Below are positions 49,681-58,878 of a stretch of 64,000 nucleotides of DNA, piece by piece. Under the pieces are notes generated by a model. The model was not told the origin of the DNA, ran no database searches, and saw nothing but the letters and a program-made list of their open reading frames with translations. The translations under genes were made by a program, and so were the position numbers. The first letter of the stretch is position 1. The number at the start of each line of letters is the position of its first letter. Source of the stretch: Phycisphaeraceae bacterium (GTDB lineage: Bacteria > Planctomycetota > Phycisphaerae > Phycisphaerales > UBA1924); the NCBI GenBank assembly GCA_021297895.1, contig JAJTHN010000025.1, forward strand, positions 1 through 64,000, written 5' to 3'.

Positions 49681-52053
49681 ATGACTGGGGTCAAGATCAT
49701 GCGTCAGCCGAGCGGGATTGTGGTTTCGTCGTTGATCGGTGCGTGCGCGGCGGCTCTGCTGAGCGGCTCGGCTCGCGGGCAGGTTCTGGCGATCCAGGCG
49801 GAGGTCGATCGTGACGCCGAGGTGCCGATGGCCGGCCTGCTGAGCGGGCTTGACTCCGCCACTCGCAGGCCGTCGCTTCTGGCCCGCATGAGCGGCTCGG
49901 CCCATGCCTGCGGCGCGGGCTGCTCGCTGGAGGCGGCGATGCTGCGACCCGGCCCGGTGAGCCTGGCGCGGGCGATCGACACCGTCGCCGCGGGCGAAGC
50001 CGACCCGGTGCGTGCCAAACTCAACATCCTCGCGAACATCCGCGCCAGCGAGCGCTGCTACAAGCTGCCGGACAATCAGGCCGATGTCGAGCGGCTCGTG
50101 CGCGAGACCCTTCTCCGCCCGGTCTCGGAACTCAAGGTCAACGGCAACGACTTCTTCGACAGCAACACGGTGTGGGGAACCGGCGGGACCGCCACCGGCG
50201 GACGAGCCACCCGCGCGAGCCTGACCTACTCGTTCCCCGCCGACAACGTCACGTGGGGCAGCGGCCCCAGCGGTCCGAACGTCCTGAACGCTCGCCTGCT
50301 GACGAGCTTCGGCAACATTGATCGCGGCCGCGAGTGGATCCGCCAGAGCCTGGCCACCTGGCGGCGCTACGGCGGTCTGGACTACACCGAGGTCGCCGAC
50401 GACAACGCGACGATGAACTTCGACACTGGGCGCGTCCTCAGCCGCGGCGACATCCGCATCGGCGCGATCTCTCAGGACGGCGTGTTCAACGTCCTGGCGT
50501 ACAACTTTTTTCCGAGCAGCGGCGGCGACATGGTCATCGACGCCGATGACTTCGCCACCAGCTCGTTCAACGCCACCGCCAGCAACTTCCGCTTCTTCCG
50601 CAACACCGTTGCCCACGAGCACGGTCACGGTCTTGGCTTCTTCCACGCCACGCCGTGCAACAATACGAAGCTCATGGAGCCCTCGCTCTCGACGGACTTC
50701 GATGTCGTGCAGATCGATGAACGCCGCGGCGCGGGTGCGAACTACGGCGACCGCTTCTCGGGCAACAACTCCGCGACCAACGCCGTGAACTTCGGCACCG
50801 TCAACGGCCCCAATCGCTCGATCGTGCTCCAGCATCTCTCGACCAACGGCACCGCCGGCTTCAACAACTCCGATGAAGATTGGTTCCGCTTCACGCTCAC
50901 CGCCGCGACGACCGTCAGCATCGTCGTCACGCCCACCGGTGGCGTATACGCAAATGGCCAGCAGACCAGCGGCTGCAACCCGACCGCCCCGCCCACAATC
51001 GACGCCAGCGCGGCCGGAAACCTGAACATCGAACTGCGAAACAGCACCGGCGCGAGCGTCGTGTCCTCGGCGGCGTCGGCCGCCGCGGGTGCGGTTGAAA
51101 CACTCACCTCCGTGAACCTCGCCGCCGGCACGTACACGATTCGTGTCGTGGATGTCGGGCCCAACGCCAACCAGACGATCCAGTTGTACGACCTGACGAT
51201 GTTCGTCGGCGGCACGGCCTTCACGCCGACCGGCACGGCCGGGAACGCCGCGCCCGACGCGATCGCCGGACTGAACAAACGCGTCGCCGCGAACACCACC
51301 TGCTACTTCATCGGCGATGTGAACTCCTCGGCCACCATGCCCGGCGTCACGCTGTCCAGTTACGCGTGGGACTCTGACAACGACGGCGTCTTCGACCTGA
51401 CCGGCTCGCGCCCGACGACGGTGTACGTCTCCAACGGCGTGTACCCCGTCACGCTTCGCGTGACCGACTCGCGCGGCTCGACCGATACCGACACCATCAA
51501 CGTCACCGTCTTCGGCGCCACGACGAACGTCACGTCGCTCTCGCCCAACACCGGCGATCAGGGTTCCGTCATCCCATTCACCATCGTCGGCTCCAATCTT
51601 CTGGGCGTCACCAGCGCCTCGCAACTGACGCTCTCCGGTACCGGCGTCACCATCACCGGCACGCCCGTTCGCACGCCCCGCGGCACCGCTGTCACCGGCG
51701 TTTCGTTCAACGTCGCCGCCAACGCCACACCCGGCCCGCGAACGCTGACTATCACCAACCCCGACGGTCTCGGTGCCCCCGGCTTCGTTCTGGCCAACGC
51801 CTTCACCGTCAACGCGCCGCCCGTGATCTGCCCGGCCGACATCGCCAACAGCGACGCGGACCCAGGGTCCGACGGCACCATCGACAACGGCGACTTCACG
51901 CTCTTCTTCACCGCCTTCTTTGCGACACCGGGCGACCCGATTCGCGCCTTTGCCGATATCGCCAACAGCGATGCCGACCCGGGTGCTGATGGCAGCGTCG
52001 ATAACGGCGACTTCACGCTCTTCTTCGGCTCGTTCTTCAGCCCCTGCAACTGA
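49681..52053 (+). CDS. secreted metzincin protease with PKD, TIG and dockerin modules
   Basis: 790 residues; ATG 49681 or 49699 may be the start. Signal peptide (IVVSSLIGACAAALLSGSARGQ). The protease domain holds HEHGHGLGFFH (312-322), a matrixin/metzincin zinc motif. Then a PPC-like beta domain (SDEDWFRFTLTAATTVSIVV), a PKD domain (YAWDSDNDGVFDLTG ... YPVTLRVTDSRGSTDTD), a TIG/IPT domain (VTSLSPNTGDQGSVIPFTIVGS), and a GC-type dockerin (CPADIANSDADPGSDG to CN) with two DNGDFTLFF repeats. Extracellular protein digestion is likely. The Met-turn was not located with confidence. Confidence 0.88.
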   Translation: MTGVKIMRQPSGIVVSSLIGACAAALLSGSARGQVLAIQAEVDRDAEVPMAGLLSGLDSATRRPSLLARMSGSAHACGAGCSLEAAMLRPGPVSLARAIDTVAAGEADPVRAKLNILANIRASERCYKLPDNQADVERLVRETLLRPVSELKVNGNDFFDSNTVWGTGGTATGGRATRASLTYSFPADNVTWGSGPSGPNVLNARLLTSFGNIDRGREWIRQSLATWRRYGGLDYTEVADDNATMNFDTGRVLSRGDIRIGAISQDGVFNVLAYNFFPSSGGDMVIDADDFATSSFNATASNFRFFRNTVAHEHGHGLGFFHATPCNNTKLMEPSLSTDFDVVQIDERRGAGANYGDRFSGNNSATNAVNFGTVNGPNRSIVLQHLSTNGTAGFNNSDEDWFRFTLTAATTVSIVVTPTGGVYANGQQTSGCNPTAPPTIDASAAGNLNIELRNSTGASVVSSAASAAAGAVETLTSVNLAAGTYTIRVVDVGPNANQTIQLYDLTMFVGGTAFTPTGTAGNAAPDAIAGLNKRVAANTTCYFIGDVNSSATMPGVTLSSYAWDSDNDGVFDLTGSRPTTVYVSNGVYPVTLRVTDSRGSTDTDTINVTVFGATTNVTSLSPNTGDQGSVIPFTIVGSNLLGVTSASQLTLSGTGVTITGTPVRTPRGTAVTGVSFNVAANATPGPRTLTITNPDGLGAPGFVLANAFTVNAPPVICPADIANSDADPGSDGTIDNGDFTLFFTAFFATPGDPIRAFADIANSDADPGADGSVDNGDFTLFFGSFFSPCN

Positions 52054-52066
52054 CGCCCCGGCGCGA

Positions 52067-53467
52067 TCAGCCCGCCGCGTGCGCCGCCAGGCGGCTCACA
52101 CCGCCGCCGCCGGTCTGCCCCGCCGGGCCCGTTTCGTCGGCGACATCCGCCACGTACACGCGTTCGAGCGTGGGCGACACCGCGCACAGCAACTGGTGCG
52201 TGATCGTCCCGGCGCGACGCGCGACCTCCGCCATCGCGTTCGGCGCGGCGGGATCATCGCCGATGACCTCAACCTCCGCACCGATCCAGCTCAGATCCTC
52301 CGGCGCATCGGTCAGGTCCACGGTGATCTGGTCCATGCTCACGCGACCGACCACCGGCACGAACATTCCGCCGCCGCGCTGCCCGAGTTCGCTCGTGCTC
52401 TCGCGTGGGCCGACAGTCCGGGTGCGGTCGAACGCCCGCCCGGTCAGCCGCACCACGGCTCGCGTGTCGTTGTCCGCGCCGCTGAGCGTGATCGGGAACC
52501 CGTCGGCGTACCCCACGGGCACAATGCCGATCCTGCTCGGCCGCGGCGCGTGCCAAAGCCGGTTGTAGCCGACAGGCCAGCCCTCGGGAACCTCCTGCAC
52601 GTGGACGATCCGGCTCAGCCAACGAATGCTCGGCGAGAGCCGCTGTGACTGCTCGCGGAACTGCACGGTGTCGTGCTCTTCCTCGGCGTGCTTCGGAGCC
52701 AAAGCATCGGCACCGTACCCGAGCAGTCCCTGCCCGAGCCTGACCATCAGGGCGTGGAACTTGTCGCTGCGGAATGTCGCCGCGGTATTGGCCGCGTGAA
52801 CCCAGACGGGCTCGGGCCTGGCCCCCGCGCCGCCCGCGGCGTCGCGGAACATCGGGCTGACGCGATCCAGCCACACCCGGAAGAGCCTGGCCTGCTCGCG
52901 TGTGAACGCGTCGTCGTGCCCGGGGCTTGAGAAGTGCGTCATGACCCCGGCCAGACGGAAGCGGTTGGACGAGGCCACAAACTCGACCACCCGCGCGGCC
53001 TCATCGGGCAGGCACCCGCCGCGAGACAGACCCGTGTCCACCTGCACGTGCACCGGGAACGTCACGCCGATGCGTGCGGCGACGCTCGAGAGCGCCATCG
53101 CCTGCTGCTCGCTATGGAGCGTCAGGTGCAGCCTGCCGCAGGATGCGAGGCGGTACAGCGGATCGGCCCGGTCGAAGTTGTCGACCGGCATGAGCACGAG
53201 GATCGGCGCCCGCAGCGGTTCCTCGACCAGCGCCCGCGCTTCGTCCAGGCAGTAGACGCTGAGCATGTCCACCCCGGCGGATTCCAGCCGTTTGGCGATA
53301 CGAGCCGCGCCCATGCCGTACGCGTCCTGCTTGATGACGGCGCAGATCCCCAGCCGTCGGCGGGCGGATCGGTCATCGGCCGCGCGATGGTCCACGAGCA
53401 CCTCGCGGACGAGGCGCACGTTCCGGTCGATGGCCGAAAGGTTGATCTCCAGACGCGAAGTGGTCAC
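52067..53467 (-). CDS. alr: alanine racemase
   Basis: PLP enzyme making D-alanine for peptidoglycan. GTG 53467 (CGGAG 8 bases upstream) gives MTTSRLEINLSAIDRNVR and 466 residues; the frame is open to 53809 and ATG 53524 is possible. PLP lysine K46 in AVIKQDAYGMGA; HVQVDTGLSRGG; HAANTAA; the acidic GLLGYG; second base Tyr in VPVGYADGF; and VVGRVSMDQITVDLTD with the Cys/Asn-Met substrate loop. About 90 residues longer than usual, mostly in loops after the PLP lysine and in the C-terminal domain. Ends 13 bases from the protease stop (convergent). Confidence 0.93.
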   Translation of the reverse strand: MTTSRLEINLSAIDRNVRLVREVLVDHRAADDRSARRRLGICAVIKQDAYGMGAARIAKRLESAGVDMLSVYCLDEARALVEEPLRAPILVLMPVDNFDRADPLYRLASCGRLHLTLHSEQQAMALSSVAARIGVTFPVHVQVDTGLSRGGCLPDEAARVVEFVASSNRFRLAGVMTHFSSPGHDDAFTREQARLFRVWLDRVSPMFRDAAGGAGARPEPVWVHAANTAATFRSDKFHALMVRLGQGLLGYGADALAPKHAEEEHDTVQFREQSQRLSPSIRWLSRIVHVQEVPEGWPVGYNRLWHAPRPSRIGIVPVGYADGFPITLSGADNDTRAVVRLTGRAFDRTRTVGPRESTSELGQRGGGMFVPVVGRVSMDQITVDLTDAPEDLSWIGAEVEVIGDDPAAPNAMAEVARRAGTITHQLLCAVSPTLERVYVADVADETGPAGQTGGGGVSRLAAHAAG

Positions 53468-53807
53468 AGCGTGGCTCCGAAGAACAAGCGGGCGGACAGA
53501 CGCGGCCAACGGGCGCAAGGGCATGACCGCGGAAGTGGGGGGCGGGCCGCAATCGGCCGACCGCACAAACCGCGCCCATGAGGGTGGTATCGGCAAAGCC
53601 GCCTCTCTACGATCAAACTCGGGCGAACTCGGGTCGGCTCCGTCGGCGGAGCCCTCGCACGGCCCCGACCGTGCGTCCCCTGGGAGCGGTCCGGGCCGGC
53701 ATCGCGGCCCCTTTGGGTCTGCGGTCGGGCCGAGCGTTTCCTTCGCCACACCTTTCCGGGCGGGCCGACCGGCCCATAGCCCCGTTTCTGTCCGCGACGA
53801 GCATCCC
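53468..53807. other. intergenic region, likely structured leader of helicase gene
   Basis: No gene is supported. A perfect hairpin GGCTCCG-TCGG-CGGAGCC (53636-53653) and further short GC-rich inverted repeats (GGGCC...GGCCC near 53692-53712) lie upstream of the helicase start. DEAD-box helicase messages often have long leaders, so these may be regulatory, but there is no direct proof. Confidence 0.4.
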
Positions 53808-55373
53808 ATGTCCAGAACTCACGACACCGTTCCGCACTCGCCCGCTCCTTCAAGTGGATCGGGCGCGGGCGACGCACCGCGCCACGCACCGGGGGCCATC
53901 ACCGGCGAAATGGGCAAGGTCGCCGAGGACGTGTTCATGTCCGAGCTCTCCTTCGCCAGCCTGGGCCTGCGCAGCAGCGTCCTGAAGGCACTGGAGGAGC
54001 AGAGCTACACCAAGCCGACACGCATCCAGGCGATGCTCATCCCCAAGATCCTCGAGGGCAAGGACGTGCTCGGTCAGGCCAAGACCGGCACGGGCAAGAC
54101 CGCCGCGTTTGCCCTGCCCATCCTGCACAAGTGCGACAAGTCCACGTCCTGCCAGGCTCTGGTGCTCGTGCCCACGCGCGAACTGGCGCTGCAGGTCGCC
54201 CGCGAGATCAACGAACTGGGCCGCCACACGCCCATCCGCGCCGTCGCGGTCATCGGCGGCCAGCGCATCAACGAGCAGCTCAAGAGCCTGAGCATGGGCT
54301 CGCAGATCATCGTCAGCACCCCCGGCCGTCTGATGGACATGGTCGAGCGCGGCCACGTCACGCTCAACAACGTCAAGTTCGCGGTGCTCGATGAGGTCGA
54401 CCGCATGCTCGACATCGGCTTCCGCGATGACATCCGAAAGATCCTGGGCAAGTGCCCGCCCCCGGGCCAGCGTCAGAGCATCTTCGTCAGCGCCACGCTG
54501 CCGCCGGATGTCGAAAAACTCGCCCGCAGCCAGAGCCTCGACGCCGAGAAGGTCGTCGCCGTCACCAGTGGCGCCCTGACCACATCGCTCGTCCGCCAGT
54601 TCTATCTGCCCGTGCAGCCGTGGGACCGGCGCAAACTCCTGCTCCACCTGCTCACGCACGAGGAACCCGCGCTGACCGTCGTCTTCTGCCGCACCAAGCG
54701 CACGGTCGACGAACTGGCCCGGTACCTGCACGACAAGGGCATCGATGTCCACGCCATGCACGGCGACATGTACCAGACCAAGCGCAACAAGGTCATCGAG
54801 CGCCTTCATGCCGGAACCCTGGGCGTGCTGGTCGCAAGCGACCTGGCCTCCCGCGGGCTCGATGTCGACGGCATCACGCACGTGGTCAACTACGACCTGC
54901 CCGAAGATCCCGAGGTCTATGTCCACCGCATCGGGCGAACGGCCCGAATCGGCCGTGACGGCGTCGCGTGGTCCTTCGTCATGCCCGATCAGGGCGAATT
55001 GCTGACCAAGATCGAACTGCTCATCAACATGGAAGTTCCGCGGCTGGAGTATCCGGACTTCGTCCCCAGCCCGCCCCCGCCCGGTCGCGGCGGCCCCGGT
55101 GGGCCCGGCGGCCCCGGCCCGAGCAAGCCCGCACAGCCCGCCGTCAGCCGTATCGCCGCCACCGTCGCGCCCACCGTGCCGCCGGTCGCCAAGGTCGACA
55201 CCACCAAGTTCCCCGGCGGCATCGTCCCGTCCAAGGTTCCCGCCAAGCGCATGTTCGGCAAGATGAAGACCCACCGCTCGATGCGCGACGCGGCAGCCAA
55301 CCCCGGCGCGACCCCGGCGACGGACGCCACGCCCGGCAGTACGCCCAACACCGCGCCGCCCACGGCCCCGTGA
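53808..55373 (+). CDS. DEAD-box RNA helicase (DEVD variant)
   Basis: ATP-dependent RNA helicase of ribosome assembly or RNA decay. 521 residues. Q motif (FASLGLRSSVLKALEEQ...PTRIQ), Walker A AKTGTGKT, PTRELA, GG, STPGRL, motif II DEVD (not DEAD), SAT, VFCRTKR, ASDLASRGLDVDGI, HRIGRTARIG. The fourth residue of motif II keeps Asp; Ala is Val. The C-terminal ~120 residues are Pro/Gly/Ala-rich and disordered, ending in a basic patch (KRMFGKMKTHRSMR). 29 bases precede the peptidase gene, so they may be co-transcribed. Confidence 0.93.
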   Translation: MSRTHDTVPHSPAPSSGSGAGDAPRHAPGAITGEMGKVAEDVFMSELSFASLGLRSSVLKALEEQSYTKPTRIQAMLIPKILEGKDVLGQAKTGTGKTAAFALPILHKCDKSTSCQALVLVPTRELALQVAREINELGRHTPIRAVAVIGGQRINEQLKSLSMGSQIIVSTPGRLMDMVERGHVTLNNVKFAVLDEVDRMLDIGFRDDIRKILGKCPPPGQRQSIFVSATLPPDVEKLARSQSLDAEKVVAVTSGALTTSLVRQFYLPVQPWDRRKLLLHLLTHEEPALTVVFCRTKRTVDELARYLHDKGIDVHAMHGDMYQTKRNKVIERLHAGTLGVLVASDLASRGLDVDGITHVVNYDLPEDPEVYVHRIGRTARIGRDGVAWSFVMPDQGELLTKIELLINMEVPRLEYPDFVPSPPPPGRGGPGGPGGPGPSKPAQPAVSRIAATVAPTVPPVAKVDTTKFPGGIVPSKVPAKRMFGKMKTHRSMRDAAANPGATPATDATPGSTPNTAPPTAP

Positions 55374-55402
55374 CCACGCCCGCACACCGCCCAAGGACCG
55401 AC

Positions 55403-56674
55403 ATGACCCAGACTTACGCCAGCGCCGCCAACGCCTCGGGCACCGCTGCGGGCCAGAGCGATCGCTCCGCGCACATCCGCACGCTCATCGACGTGACAAG
55501 CATCCCCACCGCCGCGGGCTGCGAGCACCGTGTCGTCGCGTACATCCGCGATTGGGTCGCGCGCCGACCGGAACTTTCGCTCACGACGGACCCTGCGGGC
55601 AACCTCGTCGTCGCCTTCACCGGTGCGTGCGCCAGCCAGCCGCTGTTCATCACCGCCCACATGGACCACCCCGCGTTCGTGATCGAGCGCATCGTCGCGC
55701 CGGGTGTGGTCGAGCTGTCCTTCCGCGGCGGGGTGATGGATATCTTCTTCCAGAACGCCCCGATCACCATCTACACCCGCGACAACCGGATCGCCCACGC
55801 CACGCTCACCGGCGAGTGCAACACGCGCTCGGCCGCGGGCAAGCACTACCTCGCCGATGTCCACCTTGATGACGAGCCCGGCGCGGTCGCGATGAAGGAC
55901 CTCAACGTCGGTGATGTGGCCACATGGCTGCTGGATCCGGCCGAGGTCGACGCTCAGGGCGTGCTGCACACGCCCGCTTGCGACGATCTGGCGGCGCTGG
56001 CCGCGGCACTGGCGGCGATGGATGATCTCGTCGCCGCCCGACGCGGCGGCGAGCAGATCGGCGATGTTCGACTGCTCTTCACGCGGGCCGAGGAGGTCGG
56101 CTTTGTCGGCGCGATCGCCGCGTGCAAGCACCAGACCATGCCCAGGGGCTCGCGCATCATCGCGCTTGAGAACAGCCGCGCGTTCAGCGAGAGCCCCGTC
56201 GGTGGCGGGCCGATTGTCCGCGTGGGCGACCGCCTGAGCGTCTTTACGCCCTGGCTCACCGGCGCATGCGCCCAGCGTGCGGAGGAGATTTTCGGCGGGC
56301 CGTCGGCCCCCGTCGCCTCGCAGCGTGCCGGCTCGCACAACAGCCGCGCGTGGCAGCGCAAACTCATGGCCGGCGGCGCGTGCGAGGCGAGCGTGTTCTG
56401 TACGTTCGGCTACGACGCGACGTGCCTCTGCCTGCCGCTGGGCAACTATCACAACATGCCGCACCTGGCCGAACTGCAGGCCGGCACCTACGACCAGTCG
56501 AAGTTCGGTCCTCCCCGCGCCGCCCGCGAGTTCATCCACACCGCGGACTATCTGGGCCTGGTGGATCTTCTCGTCGCGCTGGCCCGCAAACTCCCCGACG
56601 GCAACACGGCCTTTGCCGCGCGTCTGGAACGCATGGTCAGCGAACTGGCGTACCTGATCAAGAAACCCTGCTGA
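55403..56674 (+). CDS. M42/M20-type metallopeptidase
   Basis: Aminopeptidase-like enzyme, 423 residues. The metal site is readable: ITAHMDHP (His-x-Asp), the bridging Asp in ACDDLAALAAALA, the catalytic pair in TRAEEVGFVGA, and a final His in NYHNMPH. An insertion of about 100 residues between the first and second ligand sets corresponds to the M42-type lid domain. Cytoplasmic, no signal. Ends IKKPC. Substrate cannot be told; M42 enzymes cut short peptides. Confidence 0.8.
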   Translation: MTQTYASAANASGTAAGQSDRSAHIRTLIDVTSIPTAAGCEHRVVAYIRDWVARRPELSLTTDPAGNLVVAFTGACASQPLFITAHMDHPAFVIERIVAPGVVELSFRGGVMDIFFQNAPITIYTRDNRIAHATLTGECNTRSAAGKHYLADVHLDDEPGAVAMKDLNVGDVATWLLDPAEVDAQGVLHTPACDDLAALAAALAAMDDLVAARRGGEQIGDVRLLFTRAEEVGFVGAIAACKHQTMPRGSRIIALENSRAFSESPVGGGPIVRVGDRLSVFTPWLTGACAQRAEEIFGGPSAPVASQRAGSHNSRAWQRKLMAGGACEASVFCTFGYDATCLCLPLGNYHNMPHLAELQAGTYDQSKFGPPRAAREFIHTADYLGLVDLLVALARKLPDGNTAFAARLERMVSELAYLIKKPC

Positions 56675-56701
56675 TCGGGCCGAGCCCGTCGGCGCAGTCG
56701 G

Positions 56702-58084
56702 TCAGTTCGTCCGCACGATCAGCCCGACGCGAACGCGCGAGCCCCACGTGCTCTCGGGCTGAGTCCACCACAGCACCGACGCGGCGTCCGTTCCCGGCGC
56801 GCTCAGCGCGGGCAGCGCCGCCGGCAGGATCACCAACTCCACCTGCGTTCCGCTCCGCCCATCCGGCGCGGCCTGCCTCAGCAGCGACCGCAGCGAAGGT
56901 TCGCTGAGCGCAAACTGCACGCTGTACATCGCCGGATCGAACTGCGGCAAAGCCGGAGCCGTCGGCAGATTCAGCGGGTTAGCCATGGGTGTGGGGAGCA
57001 CGGGCGTCGTGACCAAAATCGGCTCGATCGGTGCGAGCGTCGCCATCGCGGTCGAGCCCGATGCGAGCATCGGCAGCCCCGGAGACGCCGAGGGCGACAA
57101 GGGCATCTGCGCCGGATCAACACTCGCGAACGCCACCGCTCCGCGATCGCCGGACGTCGGCGTCATCGCCGCGATCGCCAGCGAAGTCTCCATCGGCGGC
57201 ACCGCCGACCAGCGCCAGGAGGCGCTCGTCTCGGGCGCGCGTGTCGAGAGCATCGCCAGCCGCTCCCGCGCCCGCACAAGATCGTCGTCCGTCCGCGGGC
57301 GAACGACCAGCATCAGCCGTCCCTCGCGCGCCGCGGCCATCGCGCGATCGAACAGCGACCGCTCGCTCCGCGCCTCCATGGCCATCGTCGCCAGCCGCGC
57401 CTGCCACGGCTCGACGGACGCCGTGCCATCCGAAGATTCAGCGCCCGCACCCGACGCAGCCGTCGCCGCCTCGGGCGTGGGCTTGCCCGAGTCGGTGGCG
57501 GTGCCGCCGGTGTTGCCGGCGAGCCCGGGCCCCGCGGCCCCGGCAGAGTTCTGATCGCGGCCCGCACCTGATGCAGCGGGGTCCGTGTCGTTCGTTGTCG
57601 CAACCGGCGAGGTCGCACCCGAGAGTTTCAGGCTCCGCGCGATCGGCGCGAGCGTCAGCCAGACCGCGCCGACCGCGATCGCAACCCCCGCCGCGGCGGC
57701 CATCGGCATCACCAGCCGGCGCGAGCCGATCATCGCCAACACGCCCGACAATCCCATTCCACGAGGCTGCAGACGCGACACCGGAATCGCCGTCGGCTCC
57801 GTGTCGCTCGCTTCCAACGCGGCAAGATCCAGCAGGGCCTCGCGCTCCGCGGTGGCCATCGCCCGCTCGATCAATCCCGCCGGGGCCCGGACCGCGCCGA
57901 GCGCCGCCAGTTCGCGCCGCTGCGAGCGCAGTTCGTCGACCAGCCGGCGCAAAGCCGGATCGTTCGCCAGCGAGGCCTCGGCCGCGAGCCGGGCCGATGC
58001 GGACATCGGCGCATCCTCGATCAGTGCCAGCAGATCATCGCTGGGCAGATCGTGATTCGGGATGTCTGTCGGCTCGGTGTTCAT
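56702..58084 (-). CDS. putative transmembrane anti-sigma factor
   Basis: 460 residues. Its start ATG overlaps the stop of the ECF sigma gene (ATGA), the standard sigma/anti-sigma layout. The N-terminal 120 residues are a helical, acidic domain (DDLLALIEDAPMSASARLAAEASLANDPALRRLVDEL), shaped like a zinc-less anti-sigma domain, with no HxxxCxxC motif. One membrane helix follows (about 124-147), then a long Ala/Ser/Gly-rich linker and a C-terminal periplasmic domain that ends in beta-like QVELVILPAALPALS. Role as anti-sigma is inferred from context. Confidence 0.65.
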   Translation of the reverse strand: MNTEPTDIPNHDLPSDDLLALIEDAPMSASARLAAEASLANDPALRRLVDELRSQRRELAALGAVRAPAGLIERAMATAEREALLDLAALEASDTEPTAIPVSRLQPRGMGLSGVLAMIGSRRLVMPMAAAAGVAIAVGAVWLTLAPIARSLKLSGATSPVATTNDTDPAASGAGRDQNSAGAAGPGLAGNTGGTATDSGKPTPEAATAASGAGAESSDGTASVEPWQARLATMAMEARSERSLFDRAMAAAREGRLMLVVRPRTDDDLVRARERLAMLSTRAPETSASWRWSAVPPMETSLAIAAMTPTSGDRGAVAFASVDPAQMPLSPSASPGLPMLASGSTAMATLAPIEPILVTTPVLPTPMANPLNLPTAPALPQFDPAMYSVQFALSEPSLRSLLRQAAPDGRSGTQVELVILPAALPALSAPGTDAASVLWWTQPESTWGSRVRVGLIVRTN

Positions 58085-58749
58085 GGGCCTTTGCGCTGCT
58101 CGGCTTCGAGAATGGCCTTCAGCGCCATTCGGGCGCGGAAGATGCGGGACTTGACCGTGCCCAGTTGCAACGAGAGCACCTGGGCGATGTGCTCGTAGTC
58201 CAGGCCGCGAACATCGCGAAGGACCAGAATCGCCCGCTGGTCGCTGTCGAGTTTCGACAGTGCCCGAGCGACGCGCGAGACATCTTCATCGTGTTGGATG
58301 CGCAAGTCGCTGTCGGGTTCCTGAGCCAGGGGCTGAAAGTACAGAGTGGAACCCGAACGAGATGCCTTTGCCGAGCCTGCACCACCCGGTTGTTGGGGGG
58401 TTCCGGAGCGGGGCGAGTCCAAACTCGCGTGCCGCCGGAGTTTTTGGCTTCGCAGGTGGCTCAGGCAGACGTTCATCGTCACCCGGATCATCCAGGTGCT
58501 GAGTTTGGCCTGGTTATCGAACGTGTGGAGCCCCTGAATGACCTTGACCATCGACTCCTGGCAGAGGTCGCTGGCGGTTTGGCGGGCTTGCGGGCCGGTG
58601 CCGATCATGCGCAGGCAGACGCCGAAGAGGCGGTCCTGATAGCGCGTGAGCAGTTCGGTCCATGCCTGCTGGTCGCCGTTGCGGATGCGTGTGACCAGTT
58701 GCGCATCGAGCGCATCATCTGGCCCAGGCTGTGCACCGGGATCTGGCAT
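58081..58749 (-). CDS. ECF-type RNA polymerase sigma factor
   Basis: 222 residues. Region 2: ELLTRYQDRLFGVCLRMIG through VIQGLHTFDNQAKLSTWMIRVTMNVCLSHLR, which holds the -10-recognition helix. Linker of about 50 residues is unusually long and Ser/Gly-rich. Region 4: ALSKLDSDQRAILVLRDVRGLDYEHIAQVLSLQLGTVKSRIFRARMALK, a helix-turn-helix for -35 binding. Similar to SigW/RpoE-type ECF factors. Overlaps the anti-sigma gene. Downstream on the same strand no target genes are obvious. Confidence 0.93.
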   Translation of the reverse strand: MPDPGAQPGPDDALDAQLVTRIRNGDQQAWTELLTRYQDRLFGVCLRMIGTGPQARQTASDLCQESMVKVIQGLHTFDNQAKLSTWMIRVTMNVCLSHLRSQKLRRHASLDSPRSGTPQQPGGAGSAKASRSGSTLYFQPLAQEPDSDLRIQHDEDVSRVARALSKLDSDQRAILVLRDVRGLDYEHIAQVLSLQLGTVKSRIFRARMALKAILEAEQRKGP

Positions 58750-58809
58750 GAACGTTCGATGGTACAGACCCGATACGACTCTGGTGCGGGCGGTCGGCCG
58801 CGTGAGTCC

Positions 58810-58847
58810 AAATGAAGACGCGGGCCGGCGAAGACCGCCGACCCGCG
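58810..58847 (-). terminator. terminator of the PEP-CTERM gene
   Basis: A stem of 6 plus 5 pairs with one mismatch (CGCGGG-x-CGGCG, 58819-58830, with CGCCG-x-CCCGCG, 58836-58847) and, on the minus strand, TCTTCATTT after it. It begins about 30 bases after the stop at 58879. Confidence 0.65.
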
Positions 58848-58878
58848 CAGGGGGAGTTGAGATGTTGATCGTCGCGGC

